DNA from: Ceratotherium simum simum
Lineage: Eukaryota; Chordata; Mammalia; Perissodactyla; Rhinocerotidae
Length of the DNA: 64,000 nucleotides
Assembly: GCF_000283155.1 (NCBI RefSeq)
Contig: NW_004454193.1
Coordinates: 11,499,561 to 11,563,560 of the forward strand
Direction of reading: 5' to 3'
The translations under genes were made by a program, and so were the position numbers. The notes under the pieces were generated by a model. It had not been told where the DNA came from and did no database searches. It saw only the letters and a list, made by a program, of their open reading frames with translations. Shown here one piece after another: positions 22,320 to 33,100 of the stretch (position 1 is its first letter; each line of letters starts with the position of its first letter).

Positions 22320-24150
22320 AATGTAATTTTTTTAAAGCTTTATAAAAGTATACTTACATGCATCAAAATTCACCGATTATAGGTGTATAGTTTGATGAGT
22401 TCTGGTCAGTGAATAGAGCCATGCAACCACTAACAAAATCAGGTTTTAGAACACTTCCATCATTCCCTAAAATTGCCTCATGCCACTTTTCAATCGATCC
22501 TTGGTTCAAGAGAACCACATATTTTCTTCTGTGCTTTAGTTTTGCCTTTGTAGAACTTTCATATAAATAGAATCAAAGAATATATAGTCTTTTGTGTCTG
22601 GTGTCTTTCACATCATATTTTTGAGATTTATCCACATTATTAAATTACCAAGAGTTTGTACATTTTTATTACTGAGTCGTATCCCATTGTATGAACATAC
22701 CACATTTTATTTATCCATTTTCCAGTTGATAACTATTAGCTTCTTTACATTTTTTGGCAATTATAAATAATGCTGCTATAAACATTTGCATACATGTCTT
22801 TGTGTGGAGGTGTTTTTATTTCTCTATAGTGTAGATACTTAGGCTGGAAATTGTTGGCTTTCATACTAGGAAGTTTTAAGAATGAAACCAAACTAATTTC
22901 CTAAGTGGCAGTACCATTTTGAATGCCCACACTCATTATAATGAAGGCATCAGTTCTACATTCTCACCAACACTTAAATTGTCAGTCCTTTTAATTCTGT
23001 TTATTCTAACAGTTCTATAGTGATATTACATTTTCTATTTAATGTACATTTCCCTCATGACCAACAATATTGAACATCTTTTCCTGTTCTTGTTGGCTTT
23101 ATTCTTGGTGAAATATCTTTTATCCATCTTTATTTATTTCTCAAATTGGATTATTCTCTTATTATTGAGTTGTAAGAGTTCTTTATATATTCTACATTCA
23201 AGTCCTCTGTCAGATATATTTTTTTCTCAGTCGATGGGTTACCTTTACCTTTCTTTTTTAATTGTGTGTTTACATCAGCAAAAGCTTTAACTTTGATGAA
23301 GTCTGAATTTTTCTCTTAAGATTTGTACTTTTTGTTTCCAATTCAAGAAATGCTAGGTTAACCCAAAATCACTAATATTTTCTCCTAAAAATTTTACATT
23401 TTTTTGCTCTTCTATTTACAGCTATATCCCATTTTGAATTAATTTTTGTATATGGCTTGATTAAAGTGTCAAAATTTATCTCCATATGGACATTCAGTTA
23501 TTTCAAGACCATTTATTGAAAAGACTATCACTTATCCATTTATTATTTTGACATTTTTGTGTGAGACTGTTTCTGGACTCACAATTCTGTTCCATTGATC
23601 TACCTGCTGTCATTGTGCCAATACAATAATGTTTTGATTACCGTAGCTTTATAGTAAAACTTCAAATCAGGAATGGTAGTCTTCCAACATTGTTCTTCTT
23701 TTTATTTAAATTATTTTGACTATTCTAGGTCCTTTGAATTTTCATGTCAATTTTAGAATCAGATTCTCAATTTGATTTTAAAATCCTGCTGGCATTTTGA
23801 TTGTGATTGCTTTGACTTTATAGATTCAAAAGAAGAGTTGTCCTTTTAACACTGTTAAATCTTTCCTTCTAGGAACATGGTATATCACTCCATTAATTTA
23901 GGTCTTCTTTAATTTCTCTCATTCCTATATTTGTAGTTTCAGTATACAAGTTTGGCATACCTTTATTAAATTTATTACTAAATATTTTATTTACATTTTT
24001 GATTTGTAGTTGTGCTTTTATTGATTGATGTGATTGTGTGCTTTTATTGATTGTGATTGTGTTTTATAACTTTATTTTAACTTTCATTTTCAGATTGCTT
24101 ACTAATTAGTTTTTGAACATTGATATTGTATGCTGTGGGTATGTGTATAT
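22320..24150 (-). repeat. Old L1 3' region, antisense
   Basis: The plus strand reads antisense L1 landmarks in order: TTTATAAAAGTATACTTACA, TTTATCCATTTTCCAGTTGA, ACATTTCCCTCATGACCAAC, GAGTTCTTTATATATTCTA-type, TTCTGTTCCATTGATCTACC, GGTCTTCTTTAATTTCTCTC. More diverged than the copy at 17-19 kb, with no open frame. A 26-bp unit beginning TGTGCTTTTATTGATTG is nearly duplicated at 24011 and 24037. Confidence 0.85.
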
Positions 24151-24412
24151 GCAAATGTCATATGTGTATTTACACACACACTTTTTCTTAAGGTGACTCC
24201 AATTAATTACCCCAATTTGTGATCACTGATAGAAAGTCTTGGGCAAATAATTGACTGAATGCAAGCATTATGTTATTTGAGGTGACTATTATAACATGAA
24301 GTACTATTAAAACTATAAAGAATGCATTACAAAATAGAGACACGTACTTTTTTTAGTTTTTGTTAAATACATAAAACTCTAGTAATTCTTTAACATTTTG
24401 TTTTTGGTTTTT
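24151..24412. other. Unique AT-rich DNA
   Basis: No gene or clear family. Ends in a T-rich run at about 24409-24428. Confidence 0.4.
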
Positions 24413-24780
24413 TTTTTTTTTTTTTTTAGTGAGAACACAAGTTCTACTATCTTGGCAAATTTCAATTATACAATACAGTCTGATCAACTATGGTCACCAT
24501 GTTATTATTAGATAAACAGATCTTATTCATCTTTTTTTTTTTTTCCAGAAGATTTTCCCTGAGCTAACATCTGTTGCCAATCCTCCTGCATTTTGTATGT
24601 GAGCCACTGTCACAGCATGGCCACTGATAGATGAGTGATGTAGGTCCACACCCAGGAACTGAACCCAGGCCACCAAAGTGGAGCATGGCAAACTTAACCA
24701 CTAGGCCACTGGGGCTGCCCCATTATTCATCTCTTTTTAATAACAAAATGTTTATTTTGCAAAGAATCTAACAAAGTCAA
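24413..24780 (-). repeat. L1 3' UTR fragment, antisense, split by an ERE
   Basis: AGTGAGAACACAAGTTCTAC, TTGGCAAATTTCAATTATAC and ACTATGGTCACCATG parallel bases 25605-25680 of the next L1 (TGAGAACATTTAAGTTCTAC, TAGCAAATTTTAATTACAC, ACTATAGTCACCTTG). This is the same L1 3' UTR segment in a second copy. Confidence 0.75.
24523..24732 (-). mobile_element. Old-type ERE SINE, antisense, in L1 3' UTR
   Basis: Poly-T, then CCAGAAGATTTTCCCTGAGC, GCCAATCCTCCTGCATTTTG, AGTGGAGCATGGCAAACTTA, and an inverted head CTGGGGCTGCCCC. TTATTCATCT at 24523-24532 and 24723-24732 is an exact 10-bp TSD. Shorter and more diverged than the GC-rich copies. Confidence 0.9.
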
Positions 24781-25435
24781 CATGCAATTTTAGATCTGGA
24801 ATATATTCATAAGGCAGATGAAAGACAAAAGTATAAGATAAAGGAATAAGACCTATCTCGGATGACTATGGAATGTCCAGAAATTATTTTTGAGTGAAAA
24901 AAGCAGCATAATGTAAATAGCACAATGCTACTGTCGTAAAACTGAAAAATGTAAAATTGAAAAACTTCATGTATATATGGGTTTATGTGATATAAACCTC
25001 TACAGAGTTTTATGTCAATGAGGAAAATATGTACTAAAATATGTACTAAATGATACATGGGGAAACAAGGCAGGAGCACAACTAGGAGAAAATAAGAAAA
25101 AAAAGGAACTTAAAATAGGTAAGTTAATAAAATTGTGTATTTATGTAATACAAGCATGCTTTTCTACATAAATTAAAATACAAGAAATGCTTATAATGAT
25201 GGCCACTATTTATATATTCTTCATTATTTCCTGGGAGCATGCTTCCAAATTCCATTCAATCCTTACCCAGGTTCCAGGACATGCTGTCATTATCCTCATT
25301 TAACAAATGAGGAAATGAAGGTTAAGAGCACTTCATTCACTTGTCAAAGTTCACACAGCTGGAAAGTGGTCGAGTTGAGAGTTATACCCAAGCAGCCTGA
25401 CTATGGCTTATTTTCTTTCCCAATGTTATACCAAT
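24781..25435. other. Unique DNA with a MIR/L2-like piece
   Basis: At 25280-25400, TTATCCTCATTTAACAAATG, TGTCAAAGTTCACACAGCTG and GGTCGAGTTGAGAGTTATAC follow a widespread old SINE/LINE motif. The rest is unassigned, without coding features. Confidence 0.45.
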
Positions 25436-25439
25436 ATTT

Positions 25440-26465
25440 CTTTTTTTTTTTCCCCAGCTTTATTGAAGTTTATTTGACAAACAAATTTGTAAGATATTTC
25501 AATCATACAAAGTGATGATTTGATACGTAAACATTGTGAAAAGATTCCCATCTTCGAGCTAAAACATGCATCACCTCCCATTTTTATCTTTTGTGTGTAT
25601 GTGAGAACATTTAAGTTCTACTCTTAGCAAATTTTAATTACACAACACAGTATTATTAACTATAGTCACCTTGCTATATATTAGACCCTCAGAAATTATT
25701 CAGCCTACAACTGAAAGTTTTGACCCGTTACCAACCTCTCCCCATTTCCACCACACCCCATCCCCTGGCAGACACATATCTACCCTCTGTTTCTATGAAT
25801 CCAACTTCTTAATTTTAGATTCCAAATATGTGATACCATGCACTATTTATCTTTGTCTCTTTGCCTTATTTCACATAGCATAATACCCTCCAGATACATC
25901 CACGTTGTTGCAAACAACAGGAATTCCTTATTTTCTAAGACTGAATAATATTCCATTGTGTGTGTGTGTGTGTATGTATATATGTATTTTCTTGATTGGT
26001 TCTTCCATTGATGGACACTAAGCTTGTTTCCAAACCTTGGCTATTTTGAATAATGCTTCAATAAACATAGGAGTACAGATATCTCTACGAGATAATGGTT
26101 TTGTTTCCTATGGGAGAATATCCAGAAGTGCCATTATTTTCCATATACTGTTCTCCATAGTGGCTATATGATTTTACATTCCCACCAACAGTATCCAAGT
26201 GTTCTCTTTTTCACAATTTGCCAGCATTTATTACCTCTTTTCTTTTTTGCCATAGACGTCCTAACAGGTGTGAAGTGATATCTCACTGGGGTTTTGATTT
26301 GCATTTCCCTGATTAGTAATGTTGAGCACTTTTCATGTTCCTGTTGGCCATTTGTATGTTTTCTTTGGAAAAATGTCTATTCAGGTCCTTTGCCCATTTT
26401 TAAATTGATTTATTTGTTTGTTTTTGCTATTGAGTTGTATGAGTTTCTTATATATTGATATGCTA
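25440..26465 (-). repeat. L1 3' end (L1MA/L1MB-like), antisense
   Basis: Begins at the inverted 3' end (CCAGCTTTATTGAAGTTTAT). Then come GTGAGAACATTTAAGTTCTA, ACTATAGTCACCTTGCTATA, CATTTCCACCACACCCCATC, GACTGAATAATATTCCATTG, CTGTTCTCCATAGTGGCTAT, GTGAAGTGATATCTCACTGG and ATTTGCATTTCCCTGATTAG. A (GT)n expansion sits at 25958-25980. No coding potential left. Confidence 0.9.
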
Positions 26466-26657
26466 AAATTCATATTTTAGAAAGAAGTTTTTATTGAGCA
26501 GGTAGATAGTGGAATATCATAGGTTAGAAATAAGGGCTAGTATGGATAGTTAGATTAATACAATTCCAGAAGAAATAGAGAAATATAAAGTATCACCTGA
26601 AGAACTGATACTAAAGAGAAAAATAAAATACGATTTTAAGAGATATTAAGATGGGAG

Positions 26658-26665
26658 TGACGTCA
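26658..26665. promoter_or_regulatory. Consensus CRE palindrome TGACGTCA
   Basis: A perfect 8-bp CREB/ATF site five bases inside the L1 5' end, where a start-site-proximal element would be expected. The site is seen directly; binding and function are inferred. Confidence 0.6.
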
Positions 26666-27505
26666 GCATTGTGGCAGAGTGAGCTTCCCCCATTGAACTC
26701 TCCCCCTCTAAGACACAACAAAAAGGACATTCATATTCCAACAGAAGCTATTCACACAACACAGGGGACGTCTGAGGCACCCTGGCAGCCATACACCAGA
26801 GGACTGAGGTGCTGGAATCCCCAGAGTAAGTGGAAGGAGGTAAGAGGAGCTCCATTCCTTCCCCAAGGACTGCGACCCAGAGACTGAGACCACGTGGCTC
26901 TCAGAGGAGGGAGGGGGTGGCTCGCCACATGAAAACCAGTGCTCTCCAAGACCCCTCACAGCCCAAGGAGATCCCCCTATGGAGGGAGCAGAACTGTTGA
27001 GAGGGTAATTTCAACAAGCTAGCCCCTCAGGTGACCAGAGAGCAACAGCAAGGCGAGAAACCTCTGAGATAGGGGAGGCAAAAGTAAGTGTCCATCCCCG
27101 AACTGGCACTTCAGCACAGTGGCACTTCAGCTCAGCCCCATCTCCAGAGGCAGTGGCCCCCAGGCACCAGGGTCCCACCAGCAGGGGCAGCGTGACCATG
27201 CCCCACCCCCACAGGCATCAGCCCCCAGGTGCCCAGACCCAACCAGCAGCGGGACGAGCCTGCACCCCCGCACCAGAGGCAGTAGCATCTCAGTACCCAC
27301 CACACCACAGCCATGGCCCCAGCTACCCCACAGTCCAGCCAGCTGGACCAAGCCATGGCCCCAGCTTCCCCGGCTCCTTCCGCTGGACCGTGCCCCACCC
27401 CCAGCTCCTTCGGCTTGACTGCCCCCTCCTTCTTGGGCTCCAGCTGCTTTGGCTTGGCCTGTGCTCAGGCTCCAGCTGACTTGGCACCAGCAACTTCCGT
27501 CCACT

Positions 27506-27692
27506 GCACTCTAGTTCCAGCTTCTTCAGCCCAGCGGTGCTCCAGCTCCTTTTTCTTCAGCCCAGCACACTCCAGTTCCAGCTTCTTTGGCCCAACGGCC
27601 CTTCAGCTGCAGCTGCTTCAACCCACCTGCACCCAAGAACCAGCTGCTTCAGCCTAGCTGCGCTCCAGCTGTTCCCATGCTTCTGCCCCAGC
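27506..27692 (+). repeat. 30-31 bp tandem array in the L1 5' UTR (about 6 units)
   Basis: Successive units at 27506, 27536, 27567, 27597, 27628 and 27659 each combine a CTCCAG-like motif, CAGCT(T/G)CTTC and a GCCCAGC-like end (for example CCAGCTTCTTCAGCCCAGC in unit 1, CCAGCTTCTTTGGCCCAAC in unit 3). Units have diverged by about 20-30 percent by eye. Weaker related units extend upstream to about 27340. Confidence 0.7.
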
Positions 27693-27826
27693 AGCCTCCA
27701 CTCAGCCACAGCACAGATGAGCCAGGGGCTGATGAGAGTGCCCGCGGATTGAGGTGGTCCAGAATACACAGGCCTTGACCCCTACTCAGCGGCAGCAAGA
27801 GGAAACTGTGACCATATATTTTCACT

Positions 27827-28746
27827 ATGAGGAAAAGTAAGCCAACACAGACAGGCACCATACAAAAATATATTAGATCTCCAGACCAAAAGGAAAATGA
27901 CAAGCACCCAGAAGTCTACCCGGAAAGCACAGAAATGTATATTCTTAATGACAGAGAATTTAAAATAGCCATCATAAAAAAGCTTAATGAAATACAAGAA
28001 AACACAGACAGAGATTTCAATGAAATCAGGAGTTTCTTCACAAAAGAGATTGAAACTATTAAAAAAAAAATCAGAAATCTTGGAGACAAAAAACACAATA
28101 GAGGAGATAAAGACAAATCTGGAGTCCTTAAGCATCAGAGCTGACAATATGGAGGAAAGAATTAGCAATATTGAGGACAGCAATGCAGAAATGCTCCAGA
28201 TGGAGGAGGAAAGAGAACTAAGACTAAAAAGAAATGAAGAAACTCTGCGAGAAATATCCGACTCAATTAGGAAATCCAACATAAGAATTATAGGTATTCC
28301 AGAGGGAGAAGAGAGGGAAAAAGGAACAGAGAACTTGTTCAAAGAAACAATATCTGAGAACTTCCCAAACCTGGGGAAAGAACTGGAAATACCAGTGAAT
28401 GAAATCAATAGATCTCCTAAATATATCACTATGAAGAGACCCTCTCCAAGGCATATAGTAGTAAAGCTGGCAAAAGTCAATGACAAAGAAAAAATATTAA
28501 GGGCAGCTAGACAAAAAAAAAATAACATACAAAGGATTTCCTATCAGGCTTGCAGCCAATTTCTCTACAGAAACTTTACAGGCTAGGAGAGAGTGGAACA
28601 ATATATTCAAAATTCTGGAGGACAAAAGCTTTCTGCCAAGAATACTCTATCCAGCAAAAATATCCTTCATATATGATGGAGAAATGATAACTATCCCAGA
28701 TAAAAAAAAGCTAAGGGAGTTCTTTGCCACAAGACACCCATTATAA
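27827..28746 (+). pseudogene. L1 ORF1 (RNA-binding chaperone), two frameshifts
   Basis: L1 ORF1p is a trimeric, coiled-coil RNA-binding chaperone that coats L1 RNA in cytoplasmic particles. The start ATG at 27827 opens a frame beginning MRKSKPTQTG. The N-terminal third is Lys/Glu-rich and heptad-like (coiled coil). The middle carries IRIIGIPEGEE (RNA-recognition-like domain), followed by PSPRHIVVKLAKVNDKEKIL (C-terminal domain). The reading frame changes twice, each by +1 within an A10 run: 28061-28070 and 28513-28522. The terminal part then ends at TAA 28744-28746 after TRHPL. Otherwise the length is normal for the family (about 300 codons). Either true mutation or homopolymer length error could explain the shifts. 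Confidence 0.92.
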
Positions 28747-29223
28747 GAAGTGCTCAAGAAGGCCCTCATCCCTGAGGAAAAAAAGTGAAAGGGGATTCAA
28801 AGTTTTGAACAAGGAGGAAAATAGGTAGACAAAACCAGAAAAATTGCAGTCCTCTATCAAAACAGATTAGCAAACACTTAATTATAAAACCAAAGATCAA
28901 GGGAAGGTAAGCACCAAGAATAAATATAACCTCATCATGTTAAACACGAACTCACAACACAAGAAGGAATAAGATGTGACAACAATAATGTAGAAGGGAA
29001 AGAGGAAGGGGATTGAATTGACTTAGTCTAAGAGAATAAGAGGCCATCAAAAAATAGACTATCACATCCACGAGATTTTTCGTATAAACCTCATGGTAAC
29101 CACTAACCAAATAATCATAACAGAATGACACATGATAAAGAAAGAGAAAACTAAGACAACCCCCATACAGAACTACCAAACTAAATTTGCAGTCTGAAAC
29201 ACATGGGATGAGAAAGAAAAGCA
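28747..29223 (+). other. L1 inter-ORF spacer
   Basis: A-rich non-coding segment of about 480 bp between the ORF1 stop and the ORF2 ATG, longer than the short spacer of human L1. Minus-strand frames here (28952-29281) are shadows. Confidence 0.7.
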
Positions 29224-30977
29224 ATGCAAAAGAACTGGAAAAAGAGCGATAAAATAACAACAACAAGCCCCCATACATCAATACTTACCCTAAATGTAAA
29301 TGGACTGAACTCTCCAATCAAAAGACACAGAGTGGTGGGATGGATTAAAAAACAAGACCCAACAATATGCTGCCTCCAGGAAACACATCTCAGCTCTAAA
29401 GCCAAGCACAGGCTCAGAGTGAAAGGATGGAAGACAACACTCCAAGCCAATGGCAAACAAAGGAAAGCAGGTGTTGCCATACTTATGTCAGACAAAGTAG
29501 ACTTCAAGATAAAACAGGTAATGAGAGACAAAAAGGGGCAATATATAATGATAAAAGGGACACTGCACCAAGAGGATATATCACTTTTAAATATATATGT
29601 ACCCAATAGAGGAGGATCAAGGTACAAAAAACGACTATTAACAAACCTAGAAGGAGATATTAACAACAACACAATAATAGTAGGGGATCTTAACACCCCA
29701 CTCTCAACAATGGACAGATCATCCAGACAGAAAATAAATAAGGAAATAATGGACCTAAATGAAAAACTAGATGAGATGGACTTAATAGACATACACAGAG
29801 CACTCTATCCAAGCACAGCAGATTACACATTCTTCTCAAGTGCACATGGAACATTCTCAAGAATAGACCATATGTTGGGAAACAAGGCATGTTTATATAA
29901 ATTTAAGAAGATTGAAATCATAACAAGCATCTTTTCAGACCATAATGCCATGAAGTTAGAAATAAACTACAAGGAAAAAGCGGGAAAGTGACAAAGCTGT
30001 GGAGACTCAACAACATGCTACTAAACAACCAATGGATCATTGAGGAAATTAAAGGAGAAATCAAAGCATATCTGGAGACAAATGAAAATGAAAATACGCT
30101 GTACCAACTCACATGGGATACAGCAAAAGCAGTTCTGAGAGGGAAACTCATAGCAATACAGGCCCACCTTAACAAACAAGAAAAACCCCAAATAAGCAAC
30201 GTCCAACTATGCCTAACAGAATTAGAAAAGGAACAAACAAAGCCTAAAGTCAGCAAAAGAAGAGAAATAATAAAAATCAGAGCAGAAATAAGTGAAATTG
30301 AAATTTAAAAAACAGTAGAAAGGATCAATGAAACAAAGAGCTGGTTCTTGGAGAAGATAAACAAAGTTGACAAACCCTTAGCCAAACTCACCAAGAAAAA
30401 AAGAGAGAAGTCTCAAATAAATAAAATTAGAAATGAAAAGAGAGAAATTACAACAGATAACACAGAAATACAAAATATTATAAGAGAATACTATGAAAAA
30501 CTGTATGCCAACAAATTGGACAATCTAGAAGAAATGGATAAATTCTTGAACTCACACAACCTCCCAAAACTGAATCAAGAAGAAATAGAGTACCTGAATA
30601 GACCAATCACAAGTAAAGAGATTGAAACAGCAATCAAAATCCTTCCCAAAAATACAAGTCCAGGACCAGATGGCTTCTCTGGTGAATTTTACCAAACATT
30701 CAAAGAAGACTTAATACCTATCCTTCTCAAACTATTCCAAACAATAGAGAAAGATGGAACACTTCCCAATGCATTCTACGAGGCCAACATCACTCTGATA
30801 CCAAAACCAGGCAAAGACAATACTAAGATGGAAAACTACAGACCAATATCCTTGATGAACATAGATGCAAAAATCCTCAAAAAAATATTGGCAAACCGAA
30901 TACAGCAATACATTAAAAAGATCATACACCATGATCAAGTGGGATTTATACCAGGGACACAGGGATGGTTCAACATC

Positions 30978-31573
30978 NNNNNNNNNNNNNNNNNNNNNNN
31001 NNNNNNNNNNNNNNNNNNNNNNNNNNNNNNNNNNNNNNNNNNNNNNNNNNNNNNNNNNNNNNNNNNNNNNNNNNNNNNNNNNNNNNNNNNNNNNNNNNNN
31101 NNNNNNNNNNNNNNNNNNNNNNNNNNNNNNNNNNNNNNNNNNNNNNNNNNNNNNNNNNNNNNNNNNNNNNNNNNNNNNNNNNNNNNNNNNNNNNNNNNNN
31201 NNNNNNNNNNNNNNNNNNNNNNNNNNNNNNNNNNNNNNNNNNNNNNNNNNNNNNNNNNNNNNNNNNNNNNNNNNNNNNNNNNNNNNNNNNNNNNNNNNNN
31301 NNNNNNNNNNNNNNNNNNNNNNNNNNNNNNNNNNNNNNNNNNNNNNNNNNNNNNNNNNNNNNNNNNNNNNNNNNNNNNNNNNNNNNNNNNNNNNNNNNNN
31401 NNNNNNNNNNNNNNNNNNNNNNNNNNNNNNNNNNNNNNNNNNNNNNNNNNNNNNNNNNNNNNNNNNNNNNNNNNNNNNNNNNNNNNNNNNNNNNNNNNNN
31501 NNNNNNNNNNNNNNNNNNNNNNNNNNNNNNNNNNNNNNNNNNNNNNNNNNNNNNNNNNNNNNNNNNNNNNNNN
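30978..31573. other. Assembly gap (596 N) inside L1 ORF2
   Basis: Exactly 596 N. The left flank is L1 RT sequence. The right flank begins AAAATAAATAAAAAAAAAAT then CTTTAAAAAAAAG, which is not L1 but matches the tail of the ERE after the gap at 59583. Any translation across this stretch is meaningless. Confidence 0.98.
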
Positions 31574-31605
31574 AAAATAAATAAAAAAAAAATCTTTAAA
31601 AAAAA
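31574..31605 (+). mobile_element. Probable ERE SINE tail at the gap edge
   Basis: AATAAATAAA followed by AATCTTTAAAAAAAA is the same 3' tail seen in the ERE at 59590-59630. L1 ORF2 sequence resumes right after (AATCCATTGGAAAACTATAA). Inference: an ERE sits in the unsequenced gap, in plus orientation, interrupting ORF2. Expected L1 loss across the gap (about 430 bp) plus the rest of an ERE roughly matches the 596 N. Confidence 0.7.
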
Positions 31606-33100
31606 GAATCCATTGGAAAACTATAAGAAATAATCAACAACTACAGCCAAGCGGTAGGGTACAAAATCAACTTACAGAAATAAGTTGCATTTCTATATAC
31701 CAACAACGAACTAACAGAAAGAGAACTCAAGAAGACAATCCCATTTACAATTGCAATAAAAAGAATAAAGTATCTAGGAGTAAATTTAACCAAGGAAGTG
31801 AAAGACCTATACAATGAAAACTATAAGATATTATTGAACAAAATCAATGATGACATAAAGAAATGGAAAAAGATTCCATGCACTTGGATTGGAAGAATAA
31901 ACATAGTTAAATGTCCATACTACCTAAAGCAATCTACAGATTCAATATAATGCCAATCAGAATCCCAAAGACTTTCTTCACAGAAATAGAACAAAGAACA
32001 CTAACATTCATATGGGGCAAAAAAAGACCCCATATGGCTAAAGCAATCCTGAAAAAGAAGAACAAGGCTGGAGGCATCACAATCCCTGACTTCAAAACAT
32101 ACTACAAAGCAATAGTAATTAAAACAGCATGGTACTGGTACAAAAACAGACACAGAGATGAATGGAACAGAATTGAAAGTCCAGAAATAAAATCTCATAT
32201 TTATGGGCAGCTAATATTTGACAAAGGAGCTAAGGACATACAGTGGAGAAAGGAAAGTCTCTTCAATAAATGGTGCTGGGAATACTGGAGAGCCACTTGC
32301 AAAAGAATGGAAATAGACCACCTTCTTTCACCATACACAAAAATTAATTCAAAATGGATCAAAGACCTGAAGGTGAGACCTGAAACTATAAAACTACTGG
32401 AGGAAAATATAGGTAGTACACTACTTGCCATCAGCCATAAAGAGATCTTTCTGAATTCCATGTTTACTCAGACAAGGGAAACAAAAGAAAAAATAAGCAA
32501 GTGGGACTTCATCAGATTAAAGAGCTTCTAGAAGGCAAATGAAACCAGGATCAAAATGAATAGGGAACCCACCAGCTGGAAAAAAAATATTTGCAAACCA
32601 TATATCTGACAAGGGATTAATTTCCATCATATATAAAGAACTCGCCAACTGAATAACAAAAAAACAAAAACTTAATCAAAAAATGGGCAGAGAAAATGAA
32701 CAGAGACTTCTCCAAAGAAGATATACAGATGGCCAATAGGCACATGAAAAGATGCTCAACATCACTAGTCATCATGGAAATGTAAATCAAAACCACACTA
32801 AGATATTATCTTACACCCATTAGAATGGCTATAATCACCAAGACAAAAAGCAACAAATGGTGGAGAGGCTGTGGAGAGATGGGAACCCTAATCCACTGCT
32901 GGTGGGAAGGCAAACTGGTCCAGCCTCTATGGAAAACAGCATGGAGAGTCCTCAAAAAATTAAAAATAGAAATACCTTATGATCCAACTATCCCACTACT
33001 GGGAATCTACCCAACGAACCTGAAATCAACAATCCAAAGAGGCTTATGCACCCTTATGTTCATCGCAGCATTATTCACTATAGCCAAGACATGGAAGTAA

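Larger units (their letters stand above)
26654..27826 (+). promoter_or_regulatory. L1 5' UTR / internal promoter region
   Basis: This is the only GC-rich kilobase in the window. L1 5' UTRs are known to carry an internal pol II promoter; activity here is inferred. It opens with a perfect TGACGTCA palindrome (26658-26665). It then carries CCCCACCCCCAC-type stretches (27200-27290) and a 30-31 bp tandem array (27506-27692). Pro/Ser/Ala-rich frames on the plus strand (27119-27657) and Gly/Trp-rich frames on the minus strand (27127-27504) are composition artefacts unless shown otherwise. Confidence 0.8.
29224..33100 (+). pseudogene. L1 ORF2 (endonuclease / reverse transcriptase), inactivated
   Basis: ORF2p nicks target DNA and reverse-transcribes L1 or SINE RNA at the nick. 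An open 255-codon segment (29224-29991) covers the APE-like endonuclease. Visible signature positions include LNVNGLNSP near residue 23, LQETH near 50, VGDLNTP near 153, GTFSRIDHML near 208 and SDHNAMK near 239, so the catalytic Asn, Glu, Asp and His positions look intact. A one-base loss near 29975-29985 shifts the frame. In-frame TAA lies at 30306-30308, after which the RT N-terminal region ([33 protein letters not shown]) is open to 30977. The RT active-site region is lost in the N gap. Further lesions: TAA 31681-31683, a one-base deletion near 31905-31911, TAG 32529-32531, and shifts before the C-terminal Cys-rich region ([16 protein letters not shown], 32858 on). Non-functional as assembled. 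Confidence 0.93.

Noticed and set aside
27119..27657. Pro/Ser/Ala-rich plus-strand frames (up to 114 codons) that could look like a secreted or mucin-like protein
   Set aside because: They lie in the GC-rich L1 5' UTR with a tandem 30-bp repeat; three overlapping frames are all open, which is a composition effect.
27782..28528. A 248-codon minus-strand frame rich in Phe, Leu and Ser
   Set aside because: It is the antisense shadow of L1 ORF1; A-rich sense sequence gives few stops on the opposite strand.
29181..29792. A 203-codon minus-strand frame resembling a membrane protein
   Set aside because: Antisense of the L1 endonuclease region; hydrophobicity comes from T-rich codons.
30348..31633. 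Frames of 222 to 410 codons spanning 31 kb
   Set aside because: Mostly undefined residues from the N gap; only the first roughly 210 codons of the 30348 frame are real (L1 ORF2).
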